A stretch of DNA of 64,000 nucleotides. Source: Bacteroidia bacterium (GTDB lineage Bacteria > Bacteroidota > Bacteroidia > Chitinophagales > JAUHXS01). Each line of letters starts with the position of its first letter. Positions within the stretch are counted from its first letter, which is position 1. The position numbers and the translations under genes are program-made. The stretch lies in the NCBI GenBank assembly GCA_030426955.1, contig JAUHXS010000006.1, forward strand, positions 1-64,000, written 5' to 3'. Under the pieces are notes generated by a model. That model was given only the letters and a program-made list of their open reading frames with translations, searched no databases and was not told the origin of the DNA. Of this stretch, positions 34,847-44,452 are shown one piece after another.

Positions 34847-36492
34847 TAGGTTTGAATGACACCGACGTTAAAAGGTTGAGTGATTGGTTGGTGATCAGCT
34901 GCTTCAATACCCATTGAGATCCAATCCCTGGTGTCTTTAGGGTCAATGATTGCATCTACCCAAAGTCTGGCAGCAGCATATTTAGCATTGGTTTGCTCAT
35001 CATATTTTGCTGTGATCTTTTCCAGGATATCTTGTTGCTTTTTATCATCTACTTCTTCTCCTTTTCCTTTCATTGAAGCGACTTGAATTTGCATCAGTGT
35101 CTTAGCAGCTTGTGCGCCACCCATTACAGCAACTTTTGCATTAGGCCACGCTACAATAAGCCTTGGGTCATATGCTTTTCCGCACATAGCATAATTTCCT
35201 GCCCCATACGAGTTGCCAATGATAATGGTTATTTTCGGAACAACTGAATTAGAAACAGCGTTTACTAGTTTTGCTCCATCTTTAATGATTCCTCCATGTT
35301 CTGATTTGGAACCGACCATGAAACCAGTAACATCTTGAAGGAAAACTAAAGGAATTTTTTTCTGGTTACAATTCATGATGAAACGTGCAGCTTTGTCTGC
35401 AGAATCGGAGTAGATAACCCCTCCAAATTGCATTTCTCCTTTTTTATTTTTTACAATTTCTCTTTGGTTGGCAACAATACCGACTGCCCATCCATCAATG
35501 CGGGCATAACCGCAAACAATCGTTTTGCCAAAGGTTGGCTTGTATTCTTCAAATTCAGAGTCATCAACCAATCGCTCTATGATTTCATGAACATCGTAAG
35601 GCTTGGCGTTGTTGATTGGAATGTAACTGTATATTTCTTTTGCATCTTTTTTAGGAGTGGAAGGTTTTCTTCTGTTAAACCCTGCCTTTTCGTAATCTCC
35701 AATCTTGTCAAATATCTTTTTAATCTTGTCTAAGCAAGATTTGTCATCTGGCATTTTATAGTCAGTAACACCTGAAATCTCACAATGTGTGGTTGCACCG
35801 CCCAATGTTTCGTTATCTATGTCTTCGCCAATAGCAGCTTTTACTAGATAAGACCCTGCCAAGAAAACTGATCCCGTTTTATCTACAATGAGCGCTTCAT
35901 CGGACATGATAGGTAAGTAAGCTCCACCTGCAACGCAACTTCCCATGATGGCAGCAATTTGAGTGATGCCTCTAGAGGACATGATAGCATTGTTTCTGAA
36001 GATTCTTCCAAAATGCTCTTTGTCGGGAAATATTTCATCTTGCATTGGCAAATAAACCCCAGCACTATCTACCAAGTATATTATAGGTAGGTTATTTTCC
36101 ATGGAAATTTCCTGTGCTCTGAGATTCTTCTTGCCAGTAATTGGGAACCATGCACCGGCTTTTACTGTCGCATCGTTTGCCACAATGATGCATTGTTTGC
36201 CTGATACATATCCAATCACTATTACTACACCACCTGCTGGACATCCGCCGTGCTCTTTATACATGCCGTATCCTACAAATGCACCTATTTCAATAATTTC
36301 CGAGCCTTTGTCAACCAAGTAGTTGATACGCTCTCTTGCCGTCATTTTCCCTTTGCTGTGGTGCTTTTCAATGCGTTTCTCGCCACCACCTAACTTAATT
36401 TGCTCTAGTAGTTTGTTCAGATCTGAGATCATTAACTTAATATGATCCTCATTTTTATTACCTTCTAACTGCTGTGACGATACTTTTCCCAT
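34846..36492 (-). CDS. Acyl-CoA carboxylase beta (carboxyltransferase) subunit, MccB-like
   Basis: A 548-residue carboxyltransferase. It has the N- and C-terminal crotonase-fold halves: KMTARERINYLVD, VDSAGVYLPMQDEIFPDKEHFG, GSCVAGGAYLP, then QDVTGFMVG and IIGNSYGAGNYAMCGKAY. These segments most resemble the methylcrotonyl-CoA carboxylase beta subunit of leucine breakdown, though other acyl-CoA substrates are possible. The biotin-carrying alpha subunit is not nearby and must be elsewhere. It heads a transcript with the cupin oxygenase. Confidence 0.9.
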   Translation of the reverse strand: MGKVSSQQLEGNKNEDHIKLMISDLNKLLEQIKLGGGEKRIEKHHSKGKMTARERINYLVDKGSEIIEIGAFVGYGMYKEHGGCPAGGVVIVIGYVSGKQCIIVANDATVKAGAWFPITGKKNLRAQEISMENNLPIIYLVDSAGVYLPMQDEIFPDKEHFGRIFRNNAIMSSRGITQIAAIMGSCVAGGAYLPIMSDEALIVDKTGSVFLAGSYLVKAAIGEDIDNETLGGATTHCEISGVTDYKMPDDKSCLDKIKKIFDKIGDYEKAGFNRRKPSTPKKDAKEIYSYIPINNAKPYDVHEIIERLVDDSEFEEYKPTFGKTIVCGYARIDGWAVGIVANQREIVKNKKGEMQFGGVIYSDSADKAARFIMNCNQKKIPLVFLQDVTGFMVGSKSEHGGIIKDGAKLVNAVSNSVVPKITIIIGNSYGAGNYAMCGKAYDPRLIVAWPNAKVAVMGGAQAAKTLMQIQVASMKGKGEEVDDKKQQDILEKITAKYDEQTNAKYAAARLWVDAIIDPKDTRDWISMGIEAADHQPITQPFNVGVIQT

Positions 36493-36620
36493 TTTATACT
36501 AAGTTTATGCTAAAATAAGATAATTCTTGTTCAGTTTAACCGTGATTATGCAATAGAAATCAAAAATGATATACTTCTATTGCATTAACACGAGTTAACC
36601 CCGATATAGAAATTCATTGT

Positions 36621-36693
36621 CCCGATTTCCATCGGGATGGTTGAAGTTCTTAATCGCTATACATTAGAAAAATATTTATTTTTCTAATGTATA
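36621..36693. repeat. Two palindromes in the divergent intergenic region
   Basis: CCCGATTTCCATCGGG (36621-36636) is a perfect 6-bp stem with a 4-base loop. TATACATTAGAAAAAT (36658-36673) has its perfect complement at 36678-36693, a 16-bp stem. They lie between the divergent carboxylase (start 36492) and DUF481-like (start 36764) genes, so they do not follow a gene end. They may be a MITE-like insertion or transcriptional insulator. Confidence 0.5.
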
Positions 36694-36763
36694 GATCGGG
36701 TTTATAGTTTGGAATCTAGAGTTAAAATTTTAATGTAGACATTCATACCTCTATCTTTACAAT

Positions 36764-37513
36764 GTGAAATATCTTTTTGTACTCAGTGTCTTTTTTTATG
36801 TGGGTAGCTTATCTGCTCAAATTGTCAATATTGAGAATAAAAGAATTGATCAAAGTGACAATGGGTTTTCAGGTACTGTTGATTTTAGTTTGAATTTTAC
36901 GCGAGCAGAGGAAGATATTTTCCAAATTGGAACGAACGCACAATTGCAGTATAAATATTTAAAAAGTAAGTTTCTATTGCTTAGTGACTTGGATTTTGTG
37001 AGTGTTTCAAAAACTAATTTATTGAATAACGGATTTCAGCATTTTCGATATAATTATAACTTTAAGGATAAGCCTTTAATATGGGAAGCTTTCTCTCAAG
37101 TTCAATACAATCAAATTCAAAAAATAGGATTGAGGGCATTAAATGGAATTGGGCCTCGCTTTAAGCTATTGCATCATGATTCTGCTAAGCTTGCTTTAGG
37201 CATATTATATATGTATGAATATGAATCATTGGTAAATCCTAAGGTAATTAACAGGGATCACCGATTGAGTAACTACTTTTCGATATACTGGAAACTGAAT
37301 AAAAATGTAAGCTTTAGCCATGTGATTTACTACCAGCCATTAATTCAATCATTCGATGACTTTAGGGTTTCTAGCGAAAGCCAGCTTTCTTTTAATATTA
37401 ATAAATACCTTAAGTTTAGGACACGTTTTAGCTATTCGTATGATTCTAATCCTCCGCCATCGGTGCAGCGCGTATTTTTTACATTTGAAAATGCACTTGG
37501 AGTTGTTTTTTGA
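36764..37513 (+). CDS. DUF481-type outer-membrane beta-barrel protein
   Basis: A 249-residue protein with a signal peptide (YLFVLSVFFYVGSLSAQ) and alternating beta strands ending in an aromatic C-terminal strand (RVFFTFENALGVVF), as in outer-membrane barrels. The layout resembles DUF481 proteins (the YdiY-like salt-induced outer-membrane protein family). The start is GTG at 36764. No function can be given. It lies just upstream of the SRP RNA gene. Confidence 0.72.
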   Translation: MKYLFVLSVFFYVGSLSAQIVNIENKRIDQSDNGFSGTVDFSLNFTRAEEDIFQIGTNAQLQYKYLKSKFLLLSDLDFVSVSKTNLLNNGFQHFRYNYNFKDKPLIWEAFSQVQYNQIQKIGLRALNGIGPRFKLLHHDSAKLALGILYMYEYESLVNPKVINRDHRLSNYFSIYWKLNKNVSFSHVIYYQPLIQSFDDFRVSSESQLSFNINKYLKFRTRFSYSYDSNPPPSVQRVFFTFENALGVVF

Positions 37514-37566
37514 GGAAAGGTTGCATGATTGTTAAGCAGAGATTTTTTTAAGAGTAAAATAGTCTG

Positions 37567-37574
37567 TATTTTCG
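37567..37574 (+). promoter_or_regulatory. -7 element of the SRP RNA gene
   Basis: TATTTTCG, one base from TAnnTTTG, ends 5 bp before the predicted first base of the SRP RNA, the expected distance to a transcription start. Confidence 0.5.
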
Positions 37575-37578
37575 CATC

Positions 37579-37673
37579 GGCAAGTCTCATACGACCAGCT
37601 CCTGTTGAACTCCCCCAGGATCGGAAGGTAGCAAGGGTAGGCGGTTGTAGCGGTGCGATATGAGTAACTTGCC
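37579..37673 (+). ncRNA. ffs: Bacterial small SRP RNA (4.5S-type)
   Basis: A roughly 95-nt hairpin RNA. The outer arms GGCAAG (37579) and CTTGCC (37668-37673) pair. The conserved domain IV is present: CCCAGGATCGGAAGGTAGCAAGG has the GGAA tetraloop and the asymmetric AGCA bulge that bind Ffh. With Ffh it makes the particle that targets nascent membrane proteins. The length matches the short bacterial form. Confidence 0.95.
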
Positions 37674-37726
37674 ATTTTTGTTTGATATGTCTTTTCCTTT
37701 TATTAATAGTATTTAGAGTAAGGTCT

Positions 37727-38485
37727 TTATTTTTTCCAGTTTTGAAGTCTATCTAAGTACAAATAGCTTTCTACAAATTTTCTATGATTAAGATCAGTCA
37801 TTTTCTCTAGCAAGTTTAATGCAGAGATATAGCTAGCCAAGTTTCCATTTGAGGAGCTGAACTTTCCGTCCTCGACAAAAGTTACCAAACTGTCATTTTG
37901 CACTTTTAGGTTTGGATAATCTTGCTGTAATTGTTTGCCTCCACCAATCCATGTGACAATTTTATATCCATCAGCAATTCCAGACTTTCCAATTAGTTGT
38001 GCTCCCGCACAATTACTTACAGTGTATTCTGTTTCTTTATTCTTTTCCTTTATAAACTCAATAGTCTTTTTGTTGTTGATTTGGGCTTGCATATCATAGG
38101 CACTTGGAACAAACAAAGCTTTTAGCTTAGGACAATTTTCAAAAGTATAATCTGGAACAATTTTAATACCTTCCTCCGTAATGATTGGACTATTCGTCTC
38201 AGAAATTATTATTACATTAAAAAGTTGTTGCCCATTTTTTGTCGATTTTGAAAAAACGTCAGATGTTGCTACTACCTCGCTTTGCAAAACGCCATTATAA
38301 GTCAAAAGTCCAATTGTTGGCAAATCTTTTTTAAATGGTTTGGCGTATGAAAGTAACGTATCTGTTGCTGCTTTAGCTTGGGCTAAATCCTTGCTTTCTT
38401 CGTGGGTTTTTGATTTGTTCGCGTTACAACTGATAAGAATCATTGTAGCGAAAGTGATTATTGTTATAATTTTATCTTTTTGCAT
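37727..38485 (-). CDS. DJ-1/PfpI-like domain lipoprotein
   Basis: A 252-residue protein that begins with a signal peptide and lipobox (MILISC), so a lipid-anchored periplasmic protein is predicted. The remainder has a class I glutamine-amidotransferase/DJ-1-like pattern: IGLLTYNGV near the start, a central LFVPSAYDM, and a nucleophile-elbow Cys in VSNCAGAQLIG. DJ-1/PfpI proteins are usually cytoplasmic chaperones, proteases or glyoxalases; an exported lipoprotein form is less common. No His partner is obvious, so activity is uncertain. Confidence 0.75.
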   Translation of the reverse strand: MQKDKIITIITFATMILISCNANKSKTHEESKDLAQAKAATDTLLSYAKPFKKDLPTIGLLTYNGVLQSEVVATSDVFSKSTKNGQQLFNVIIISETNSPIITEEGIKIVPDYTFENCPKLKALFVPSAYDMQAQINNKKTIEFIKEKNKETEYTVSNCAGAQLIGKSGIADGYKIVTWIGGGKQLQQDYPNLKVQNDSLVTFVEDGKFSSSNGNLASYISALNLLEKMTDLNHRKFVESYLYLDRLQNWKK

Positions 38486-38546
38486 AATGCTTCAACTTAT
38501 AGACTATGTGAACCTAGTGATATGTAAAATGTAATAGTACCCTAGG

Positions 38547-39317
38547 TTAAGCTGACTTGATGAACTCCAATCTTGCCACATCCTTATTGGAATGAATGAG
38601 TTTGTCAAAAACTCCAGTTATAGGTAGAGTTAATGTTTGTAGAATTTCTGAAGCTTTATTTAATGCCTCTCCTTCTTTTCGGTGCTTTGGATTTAATCCT
38701 TTACGAATGGCACCACTAACATAATAGCTAGTTCTTATATTAATGAATTTAGTGGATTTTAACTTATAGCCATTATCTTGCATGATCGTATCATAATAGT
38801 CAACAGGTCTACCTAAGCATAGATCATCTCCCTTTATCGAGTTTTCTATTTTCTCGAAAAGTAAAACACTATTTCTTGAGACTCTTGCTATTTCTTTCAT
38901 GAGATTTTTAAGCATAGTTTCGTCTGTATTATGCTGAAGAACAGTTGCTGTAAAAACAATGTCAAATTCATCATTTTTGAAAGGCAACTCTGTCCCATTA
39001 ATTTTTTGAACAGCTATGTCATTGGGGATTTTATTTTTCGCAAGTTTTACCATTTGATCAGATATATCAACTCCTACAAGCAGTTTAGGTTTGTGTTTAA
39101 AAACCTCGATTAGGTTTCCACCCGGTCCATGTCCAATTTCTAATACTTTTTTGTCTCTAAAATCAACTTCATTTAAAAGTTTGAGAAACTCTCTTCTTTT
39201 GTAACGATAGTAAGGCTCATCATCACCAGCAATTATATTTTTACCGTTTTCTCTTTCTTCGATTCGTTGACCAACTCCAGACCAGTACTTTTCTGGATGA
39301 TATGTTTCTTTACTCAT
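38547..39317 (-). CDS. SAM-dependent methyltransferase
   Basis: A 256-residue protein with a Methyltransf_11-like core. SAM motif I is VLEIGHGPGGNLIEV, the acidic post-I residue is in LLVGVDIS, and motif IV is FDIVFTATVLQHN. It lies 21 bp after prfA, in the direction of transcription. A translation-factor link is tempting, but it does not resemble PrmC: the release-factor methylase motif NPPY is absent. Substrate unknown. Confidence 0.85.
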   Translation of the reverse strand: MSKETYHPEKYWSGVGQRIEERENGKNIIAGDDEPYYRYKRREFLKLLNEVDFRDKKVLEIGHGPGGNLIEVFKHKPKLLVGVDISDQMVKLAKNKIPNDIAVQKINGTELPFKNDEFDIVFTATVLQHNTDETMLKNLMKEIARVSRNSVLLFEKIENSIKGDDLCLGRPVDYYDTIMQDNGYKLKSTKFINIRTSYYVSGAIRKGLNPKHRKEGEALNKASEILQTLTLPITGVFDKLIHSNKDVARLEFIKSA

Positions 39318-39338
39318 AGTTACCTATTTAGATGGATG

Positions 39339-40418
39339 CTAAAGTACCCCGCCTTCTCCCTCTTTGAGCTTTTCCGCATTTTCGGCGACCTTCAGCGGTT
39401 CGATTACTTCATTGAGGTTTCCACTGATGACATCGTTTAAGTTATATAAGGTGAGATTGATACGGTGGTCGGTCACACGTCCTTGAGGGAAATTGTAGGT
39501 TCTGATCTTTGCTGATCGGTCACCAGTAGAAACCATAGTTTTTCTTTGTTGAGCGATCTCCGCCATATGGGCCTGGAGTTTTTGTTCATATATCCTAGTT
39601 CTCAACACTTTCATTGCCTGTTCATAGTTTTTGATCTGAGAGCGCCCATCCTGACATTCTACTACAATGCCTGTTGGAATGTGCGTCAATCGTACGGCAG
39701 ATTCTGTTTTGTTCACGTGCTGTCCACCTGCTCCGGAAGATCGGAAGGTGTCTTTTCTTATATCTTTCTCATTTAAGTCAACATCAACGTCTTCTGCTTC
39801 TGGTAAGATAGCCACCGATGCGGCTGAAGTATGCACTCTGCCTTGCGTTTCCGTTTGTGGGACACGTTGTACACGATGCACACCCGATTCGTATTTCAAA
39901 GTACCATACACATCATCTCCCTCTACACTGGCAACAATCTCTTTGAATCCTCCTGCAGTACCAGGATTGGAGTTCATGACTTCAAATTTCCATCCTTGGT
40001 TTTCGATGTATTTGCTATACATTCGATAGAGATCACCTGCAAAAATGCTAGCCTCATCACCACCTGTTCCTGCGCGTATCTCGATGATGACGTTCTTCTC
40101 GTCATCAGGATCTTTGGGTATGAGCAGTTGCTTGATTTTTTCTTCTAGTTCTTCTTTTTTAGGCTTTAGCTCATCCAATTCGGCTTTAGCCATTTCTTTA
40201 AAGTCAGGATCTGATTCTTCCTTAACGATTTGTTCATTGTTGTCAATATTGCTCAGCACATCTTTGTATTCATCATATGCTTTGACAATAGGCGCTAAGT
40301 CTTTATATTCCTTGCTGATTTTTTTATACTGGCTCATATCAGATACCACTTCTGGGTCTGATAGCCTACTTTCTAGGTCTTCCCTTCGCTCTTTTATAGC
40401 TTGTAATTTATCTAGCAC
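39339..40418 (-). CDS. prfA: Peptide chain release factor 1
   Basis: A 359-residue class I release factor that reads UAA and UAG on the ribosome and triggers peptidyl-tRNA hydrolysis. The catalytic GGQ is at 231-233 ([12 protein letters not shown]). The stop-codon-reading PxT motif is PQT at 187-189, which marks RF1 rather than RF2 (SPF). Full length. Its start overlaps the preceding hypothetical gene by 11 bp, in an lpxH-hypothetical-prfA-methyltransferase operon. Confidence 0.97.
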   Translation of the reverse strand: MLDKLQAIKERREDLESRLSDPEVVSDMSQYKKISKEYKDLAPIVKAYDEYKDVLSNIDNNEQIVKEESDPDFKEMAKAELDELKPKKEELEEKIKQLLIPKDPDDEKNVIIEIRAGTGGDEASIFAGDLYRMYSKYIENQGWKFEVMNSNPGTAGGFKEIVASVEGDDVYGTLKYESGVHRVQRVPQTETQGRVHTSAASVAILPEAEDVDVDLNEKDIRKDTFRSSGAGGQHVNKTESAVRLTHIPTGIVVECQDGRSQIKNYEQAMKVLRTRIYEQKLQAHMAEIAQQRKTMVSTGDRSAKIRTYNFPQGRVTDHRINLTLYNLNDVISGNLNEVIEPLKVAENAEKLKEGEGGVL

Positions 40419-41217
40419 TATAATCGTCTTTTAAAGGATACAAATCTAATCCTTTTTCTCTTAAAATGTAGAGCATTCCTTTTTCTACTCTTACTTGAAT
40501 GGGCTTATGAGTTAATGGTATGTCAATCCTTTTTTTGTCAAATGTTTTGAGGTGGTGACTAAAAATAGACCCTGAACTGTCAATATAAATTAGTTGGTCA
40601 TTGGCCACTTGAAAGTTCTTGAGTCCCGAAATTGGAATCTTCTTTTTGTAAGATCCAAAAACATCAAAGACAAATATACCCAAATTAGGATCGTTGAGAT
40701 AAACCCATTTGTTTCTCTCCAGCATAAAAGTAGCTTGTAAGTCAGGATTAATAACGGCACTTAGGTTATTGCTAGTCAGCAATGTTTCTAGTTGATCATC
40801 TACCTTGATGATTTTAAACGCCAGTTCGTCATAAAGCCAGATATTATTGTCAAAAGAAAGGCCAATAGCACCAGTTCTAATGATGTCCTTTTCAGGTAGA
40901 AAATAAAGTCCAGTTTCTGATAAAGTGTTATCTAGTGTGATGACGGTATTAAACTCTTTGAAGAAAATCAGCAATTTTAGCGGATTATTAGCATCGATAT
41001 AGTCAATATTGCCGTATTTTTTGATACTAAATTGGTAGAGTAGAGTGCCATTTTTATCGTATTTGTTAATGGCATTTTTTCTGATAACGGTGTAAATATT
41101 GCCGAGTTTGTCTGTCGTGAAGAAGCTGCAATCTAATGGAATAGACTTCAATGGTTCTGTCGAAAAAACAGCACTAACGTAGATAATGAAACAAGTGATT
41201 AGAAAGCTATGCATCAA
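40408..41217 (-). CDS. Secreted hypothetical protein, possible beta propeller
   Basis: A 269-residue protein with an N-terminal hydrophobic signal ([18 protein letters not shown]). Repeated short beta motifs follow ([53 protein letters not shown]), suggesting a propeller-like fold. It overlaps lpxH by 11 bp and prfA by 11 bp, so it is firmly part of that operon. Similar small secreted proteins are common in Bacteroidota, but I cannot name a function. Confidence 0.75.
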   Translation of the reverse strand: MMHSFLITCFIIYVSAVFSTEPLKSIPLDCSFFTTDKLGNIYTVIRKNAINKYDKNGTLLYQFSIKKYGNIDYIDANNPLKLLIFFKEFNTVITLDNTLSETGLYFLPEKDIIRTGAIGLSFDNNIWLYDELAFKIIKVDDQLETLLTSNNLSAVINPDLQATFMLERNKWVYLNDPNLGIFVFDVFGSYKKKIPISGLKNFQVANDQLIYIDSSGSIFSHHLKTFDKKRIDIPLTHKPIQVRVEKGMLYILREKGLDLYPLKDDYSAR

Positions 41218-41965
41218 AAGGTTTTAGTTGTAAATTATTTCCGTCAAAAACAGCATAGTTGCACTGTGAAAACCATTCTCCTAGATTGATGTATTTGCTA
41301 TTTTCATTTAAATCATGTTGAATCGGCAAATGACGGTGACCAAAAATAAAGTAGTCAAAATGCTTCTTTTGTAAAATTTCTTTACAATATTGAATCAACC
41401 ATTCCTTGTCTTCTCCAAGAAATTTTTCTTGTTCTTTACCTTGTAAAAGTCTGTTTTCTTTAGACCAATAGTTAGCCATTCTATAACCAAGGTCAGGATG
41501 CAATTGTCTGAACAGCCACTGGCAAACTTTATTAGTAAATATCTTCTTCAAAGCTTTATACCCTTTGTCACCCGGACCGAGTCCATCTCCATGTCCGATG
41601 TAAAACCTTTTACCATTAATCGTGTATTTAATTGGTTGATGATGAACTGGAATGCCTAGCTCTCTTGTGAAATAGTCTTTCATCCAAAGGTCGTGGTTGC
41701 CAGTAAAGACTTGAATACCGACACCCGAATCTTTGATCTCTGCTAATTTTCCTAAAAACCTAACATGACCTTTGGGTACAACGTGTTTGTATTCAAACCA
41801 AAAGTCAAACAGATCCCCAACCAGAAATATTTTTTGCGCATCTTTTTGAATGGACGTAAGCCATTGTATGATTTTAAGTTCTCGTGCTTTGCTTTCTTCT
41901 TCACTGGGGGCGCCTAGATGAAAGTCTGATGCGAAATAAACCTTTTTTCCTTCTTGTAATTGCAT
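41207..41965 (-). CDS. lpxH: UDP-2,3-diacylglucosamine diphosphatase (lipid A biosynthesis)
   Basis: A 252-residue calcineurin-like metallophosphoesterase with all expected motifs: SDFH (13-16), GDLFDFW (50-56), GNHD (89-92), GHGDG (124-128) and GHRH (209-212). LpxH hydrolyses UDP-2,3-diacylglucosamine to lipid X at the inner membrane, the fourth step of lipid A synthesis. FDFWFEY and the length fit LpxH rather than generic phosphoesterases. First gene of its operon. Confidence 0.93.
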   Translation of the reverse strand: MQLQEGKKVYFASDFHLGAPSEEESKARELKIIQWLTSIQKDAQKIFLVGDLFDFWFEYKHVVPKGHVRFLGKLAEIKDSGVGIQVFTGNHDLWMKDYFTRELGIPVHHQPIKYTINGKRFYIGHGDGLGPGDKGYKALKKIFTNKVCQWLFRQLHPDLGYRMANYWSKENRLLQGKEQEKFLGEDKEWLIQYCKEILQKKHFDYFIFGHRHLPIQHDLNENSKYINLGEWFSQCNYAVFDGNNLQLKPFDA

Positions 41966-42162
41966 TAGGTATATAACGAGAAATGTGCGATAAAAATATA
42001 ATCTTTTTAAATACTATTTTAACTTGAGCCTGCAAAATAGTGAATAGGCATTGATGATGATACTATTTCTATTGAATTTTAGCGGTTTTACTTTATCTGT
42101 TTGGTTATTTGCAATCGTAACTAAAAGTTGTATTTTTACTGTCCAAATAAAGGACGATATCA

Positions 42163-43146
42163 ATGAGAACAATACTATATAGAGAAGCATTAAATGAGGC
42201 GATGAGTGAGGAAATGAGAAGAGATGAAAAAGTTTTCCTATTAGGAGAAGAGGTGGCTGAGTATAACGGAGCTTACAAAGTAAGTAAAGGTATGCTGGAT
42301 GAGTTTGGTGCTGATCGTGTAATTGATACACCTATTGCGGAGCTTGGGTTTGCAGGTATTGCTACTGGTGCAGCAATGAACGGATTGAGACCAATTGTGG
42401 AGTTCATGACCTTTAATTTTGCTGTATTGGCTCTAGATCAAATTGTCAATAATGCGGCTAAGATGTTGAATATGTCAGGTGGACAATTTAATATTCCAAT
42501 TGTTTTTAGAGGTGCTTCAGGTTCGGCAGGTCAGTTAGCTGCTACACACTCGCAAACTTTTGAGAGTTGGTACGCCAATGTTCCAGGGCTGAAAGTAATT
42601 TCCCCATCTAATCCTTATGATGCCAAAGGGCTTTTGAAATCAGCCATTAGAGATAACGATCCGGTAATATTTATGGAATCTGAGTTGATGTATGGTGATT
42701 CTGGAGAAGTACCTGAGGAGGAGTATTTAATTCCAATTGGCAAGGCAGATGTGAAACGTGAAGGAACAGATATTACATTGGTATCTTACAATAAGATGAT
42801 GAAAGTAGCATTAGGTGCAGCAGAGGAGTTAGAAAAAGAGGGGATTAGTGCAGAGGTAATTGACTTGAGAACAATTCGTCCCTTAGATAAAGAAACGATT
42901 ATTGAGTCTGTTAAAAAGACCAATAGATTAGTTGTTATTGATGAATCTTGGCCATATGGTTCAATATCCTCAGAAGTAGCATATGTCATTCAAAAAGATG
43001 CATTTGACTATTTAGATGCACCTGTAAGAAGAGTCAATGGAGCAGATGCTAATATGAGTTACGCACCAACTTTGGTAGATGCTTACTTGCCAAATCCAGA
43101 GAAAGTAGTTAAGGTCGTAAAAGACGTAATGTACGTCGAAGCTTAG
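42163..43146 (+). CDS. pdhB: Pyruvate dehydrogenase E1 component, beta subunit
   Basis: At 327 residues this is the standard length of the transketolase-type beta subunit of the alpha2beta2 E1. It has EALNEAMSEEMRRDEKVFLLGEEV (the Glu contacting thiamine diphosphate), TPIAELGFAGIATGAA, SAGQLAATHSQ and a C-terminal domain with LRTIRPLDKETI. It works with PdhA to decarboxylate pyruvate and acetylate the E2 lipoyl group. The alpha subunit is not adjacent. A branched-chain 2-oxoacid E1 beta is the main alternative, but the sequence reads as PdhB. Confidence 0.9.
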   Translation: MRTILYREALNEAMSEEMRRDEKVFLLGEEVAEYNGAYKVSKGMLDEFGADRVIDTPIAELGFAGIATGAAMNGLRPIVEFMTFNFAVLALDQIVNNAAKMLNMSGGQFNIPIVFRGASGSAGQLAATHSQTFESWYANVPGLKVISPSNPYDAKGLLKSAIRDNDPVIFMESELMYGDSGEVPEEEYLIPIGKADVKREGTDITLVSYNKMMKVALGAAEELEKEGISAEVIDLRTIRPLDKETIIESVKKTNRLVVIDESWPYGSISSEVAYVIQKDAFDYLDAPVRRVNGADANMSYAPTLVDAYLPNPEKVVKVVKDVMYVEA

Positions 43147-43154
43147 TTTGCTCT

Positions 43155-43901
43155 TTAGAAATATTGCCTGATTTTAGACAGCGGCTTTAAAATCAATGTG
43201 TACCATTTAGGAGTTAATTCGTTTTTTGACCAAGCTTTTCTGTCTTCCTTATTAGCACGAACCCTGTTTTTGAAAGAAGCATTACTAGTCCCGCCAATCC
43301 TCATTTTTACTAAAACTTCTGGTAGGTAAGTGATGGAAACTTTATGTTTATGAATGAATCTTAGCATTAATTCATAATCTGAGGCAGATTGAAGCGATAA
43401 ATCAAATTTGCCATGTTGCTCATAAACTGATTTCTTAACAAAAAAAGCAGGGTGAGGAGGCATCCATCCTTTTAGAAATAAACCTGGCTTATATTCTCCT
43501 GAAATCCACTTTCGAATGATCTTATTGGTATCAACCTGATCCACATACCATAGGTCTCCATAAAGTGCATCAACACCTTTAGATGTCATTTGATCAACTA
43601 CTTTTGAGATCACGTGATTGTTGATGTAAAAATCATCTGAGTTGAGAATGGCAATTATTTCACCAGATGCGAGATCAATGCCTTTGTTAAGCGCATCGTA
43701 CATGCCATTATCCAACTCTGATTTGAAAACGGCAATTTGCTCCTTGTACTTTTCGATAATAGATATCGTATTATCTTTTGACTGACCATCAAGGATGATA
43801 TACTCAATGTTTTTATAATCCTGATTGATTACGGACTTAATAGTGTCTTCAATGGTAATAGCACTATTATAGCAAACCGTTATAATAGAAACTTTTGTCA
43901 A
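43155..43901 (-). CDS. GT2-family glycosyltransferase
   Basis: A 248-residue GT-A-fold transferase. The N terminus VSIITVCYNSA and ILDGQSKDNT bind the nucleotide sugar. The DXD-like SDDFY is in ILNSDDFYIN, and a WMPPHPAFFVKK acceptor loop is typical of the WcaA-like group. Last gene of the minus-strand polysaccharide cluster; it overlaps the acetyltransferase gene by 4 bp. The sugar is unknown. Confidence 0.88.
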   Translation of the reverse strand: MTKVSIITVCYNSAITIEDTIKSVINQDYKNIEYIILDGQSKDNTISIIEKYKEQIAVFKSELDNGMYDALNKGIDLASGEIIAILNSDDFYINNHVISKVVDQMTSKGVDALYGDLWYVDQVDTNKIIRKWISGEYKPGLFLKGWMPPHPAFFVKKSVYEQHGKFDLSLQSASDYELMLRFIHKHKVSITYLPEVLVKMRIGGTSNASFKNRVRANKEDRKAWSKNELTPKWYTLILKPLSKIRQYF

Positions 43902-44452
43902 AAGATTTGTCTTTCTTTTATCTTCGTAGCAGGAGAACCCGAATAAATGTTGTAACTATCCAAATCTCTTGTTGCAACACTATTGACCGTTAATACAGCG
44001 TGCTCATGACAAGTAACTCCAGGGCAAACAACTGCTTTTGCTCCAATCCAAACACCGTTTTCAAGTTTAATAGGCTTTGTGATTAAATCAAAAGTGATTT
44101 TCTTAAAATCATGGTTTCCTGTCAAAAGCATTGCCCCTTGAGATAGGCATACATTGCTTCCAATTTCAACTTTTACAAGATTGTCAATCCAAACTTTTTC
44201 CCCAATCCAGGAGGTATCTCCGATTTCTAAAAGCCAAGGATACTTAATGTTTACAGAGGGTTTTATAACAACACCTTTGCCCACTTTTGCTCCAAATAAC
44301 TTTAACAAAAAAACTTTTAATCCAGAAAAAGGATTTATCGGGTTGATAAAGAAAACAACATTGGTAAAATACCAGAATAAACGTTTAATGCCACTAGCCT
44401 TTGGCGAGTACCAGCTATTATCGTATTTAGATAAATCGGTTTGATTAGGCAT
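43898..44452 (-). CDS. WcaF-like hexapeptide-repeat acetyltransferase
   Basis: A 184-residue left-handed beta-helix acetyltransferase. The hexapeptide pattern is clear in KVGKGVVIKPSVNIKYPW, IGEKVWIDNLVKVEIGSN, and GVWIGAKAVVCPGVTCHEH. TGNHDFKK and the C-terminal SPATKIKER match the WcaF/colanic-acid acetyltransferase group. It likely O-acetylates a sugar of the surface glycan, using acetyl-CoA. It overlaps both neighbours (8 and 4 bp). Confidence 0.88.
   Translation of the reverse strand: MPNQTDLSKYDNSWYSPKASGIKRLFWYFTNVVFFINPINPFSGLKVFLLKLFGAKVGKGVVIKPSVNIKYPWLLEIGDTSWIGEKVWIDNLVKVEIGSNVCLSQGAMLLTGNHDFKKITFDLITKPIKLENGVWIGAKAVVCPGVTCHEHAVLTVNSVATRDLDSYNIYSGSPATKIKERQIF

Noticed and set aside
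39546-40434. Several plus-strand frames opposite prfA
   Set aside because: Low-complexity Ser/Cys-rich translations expected from the complementary strand of a conserved gene.
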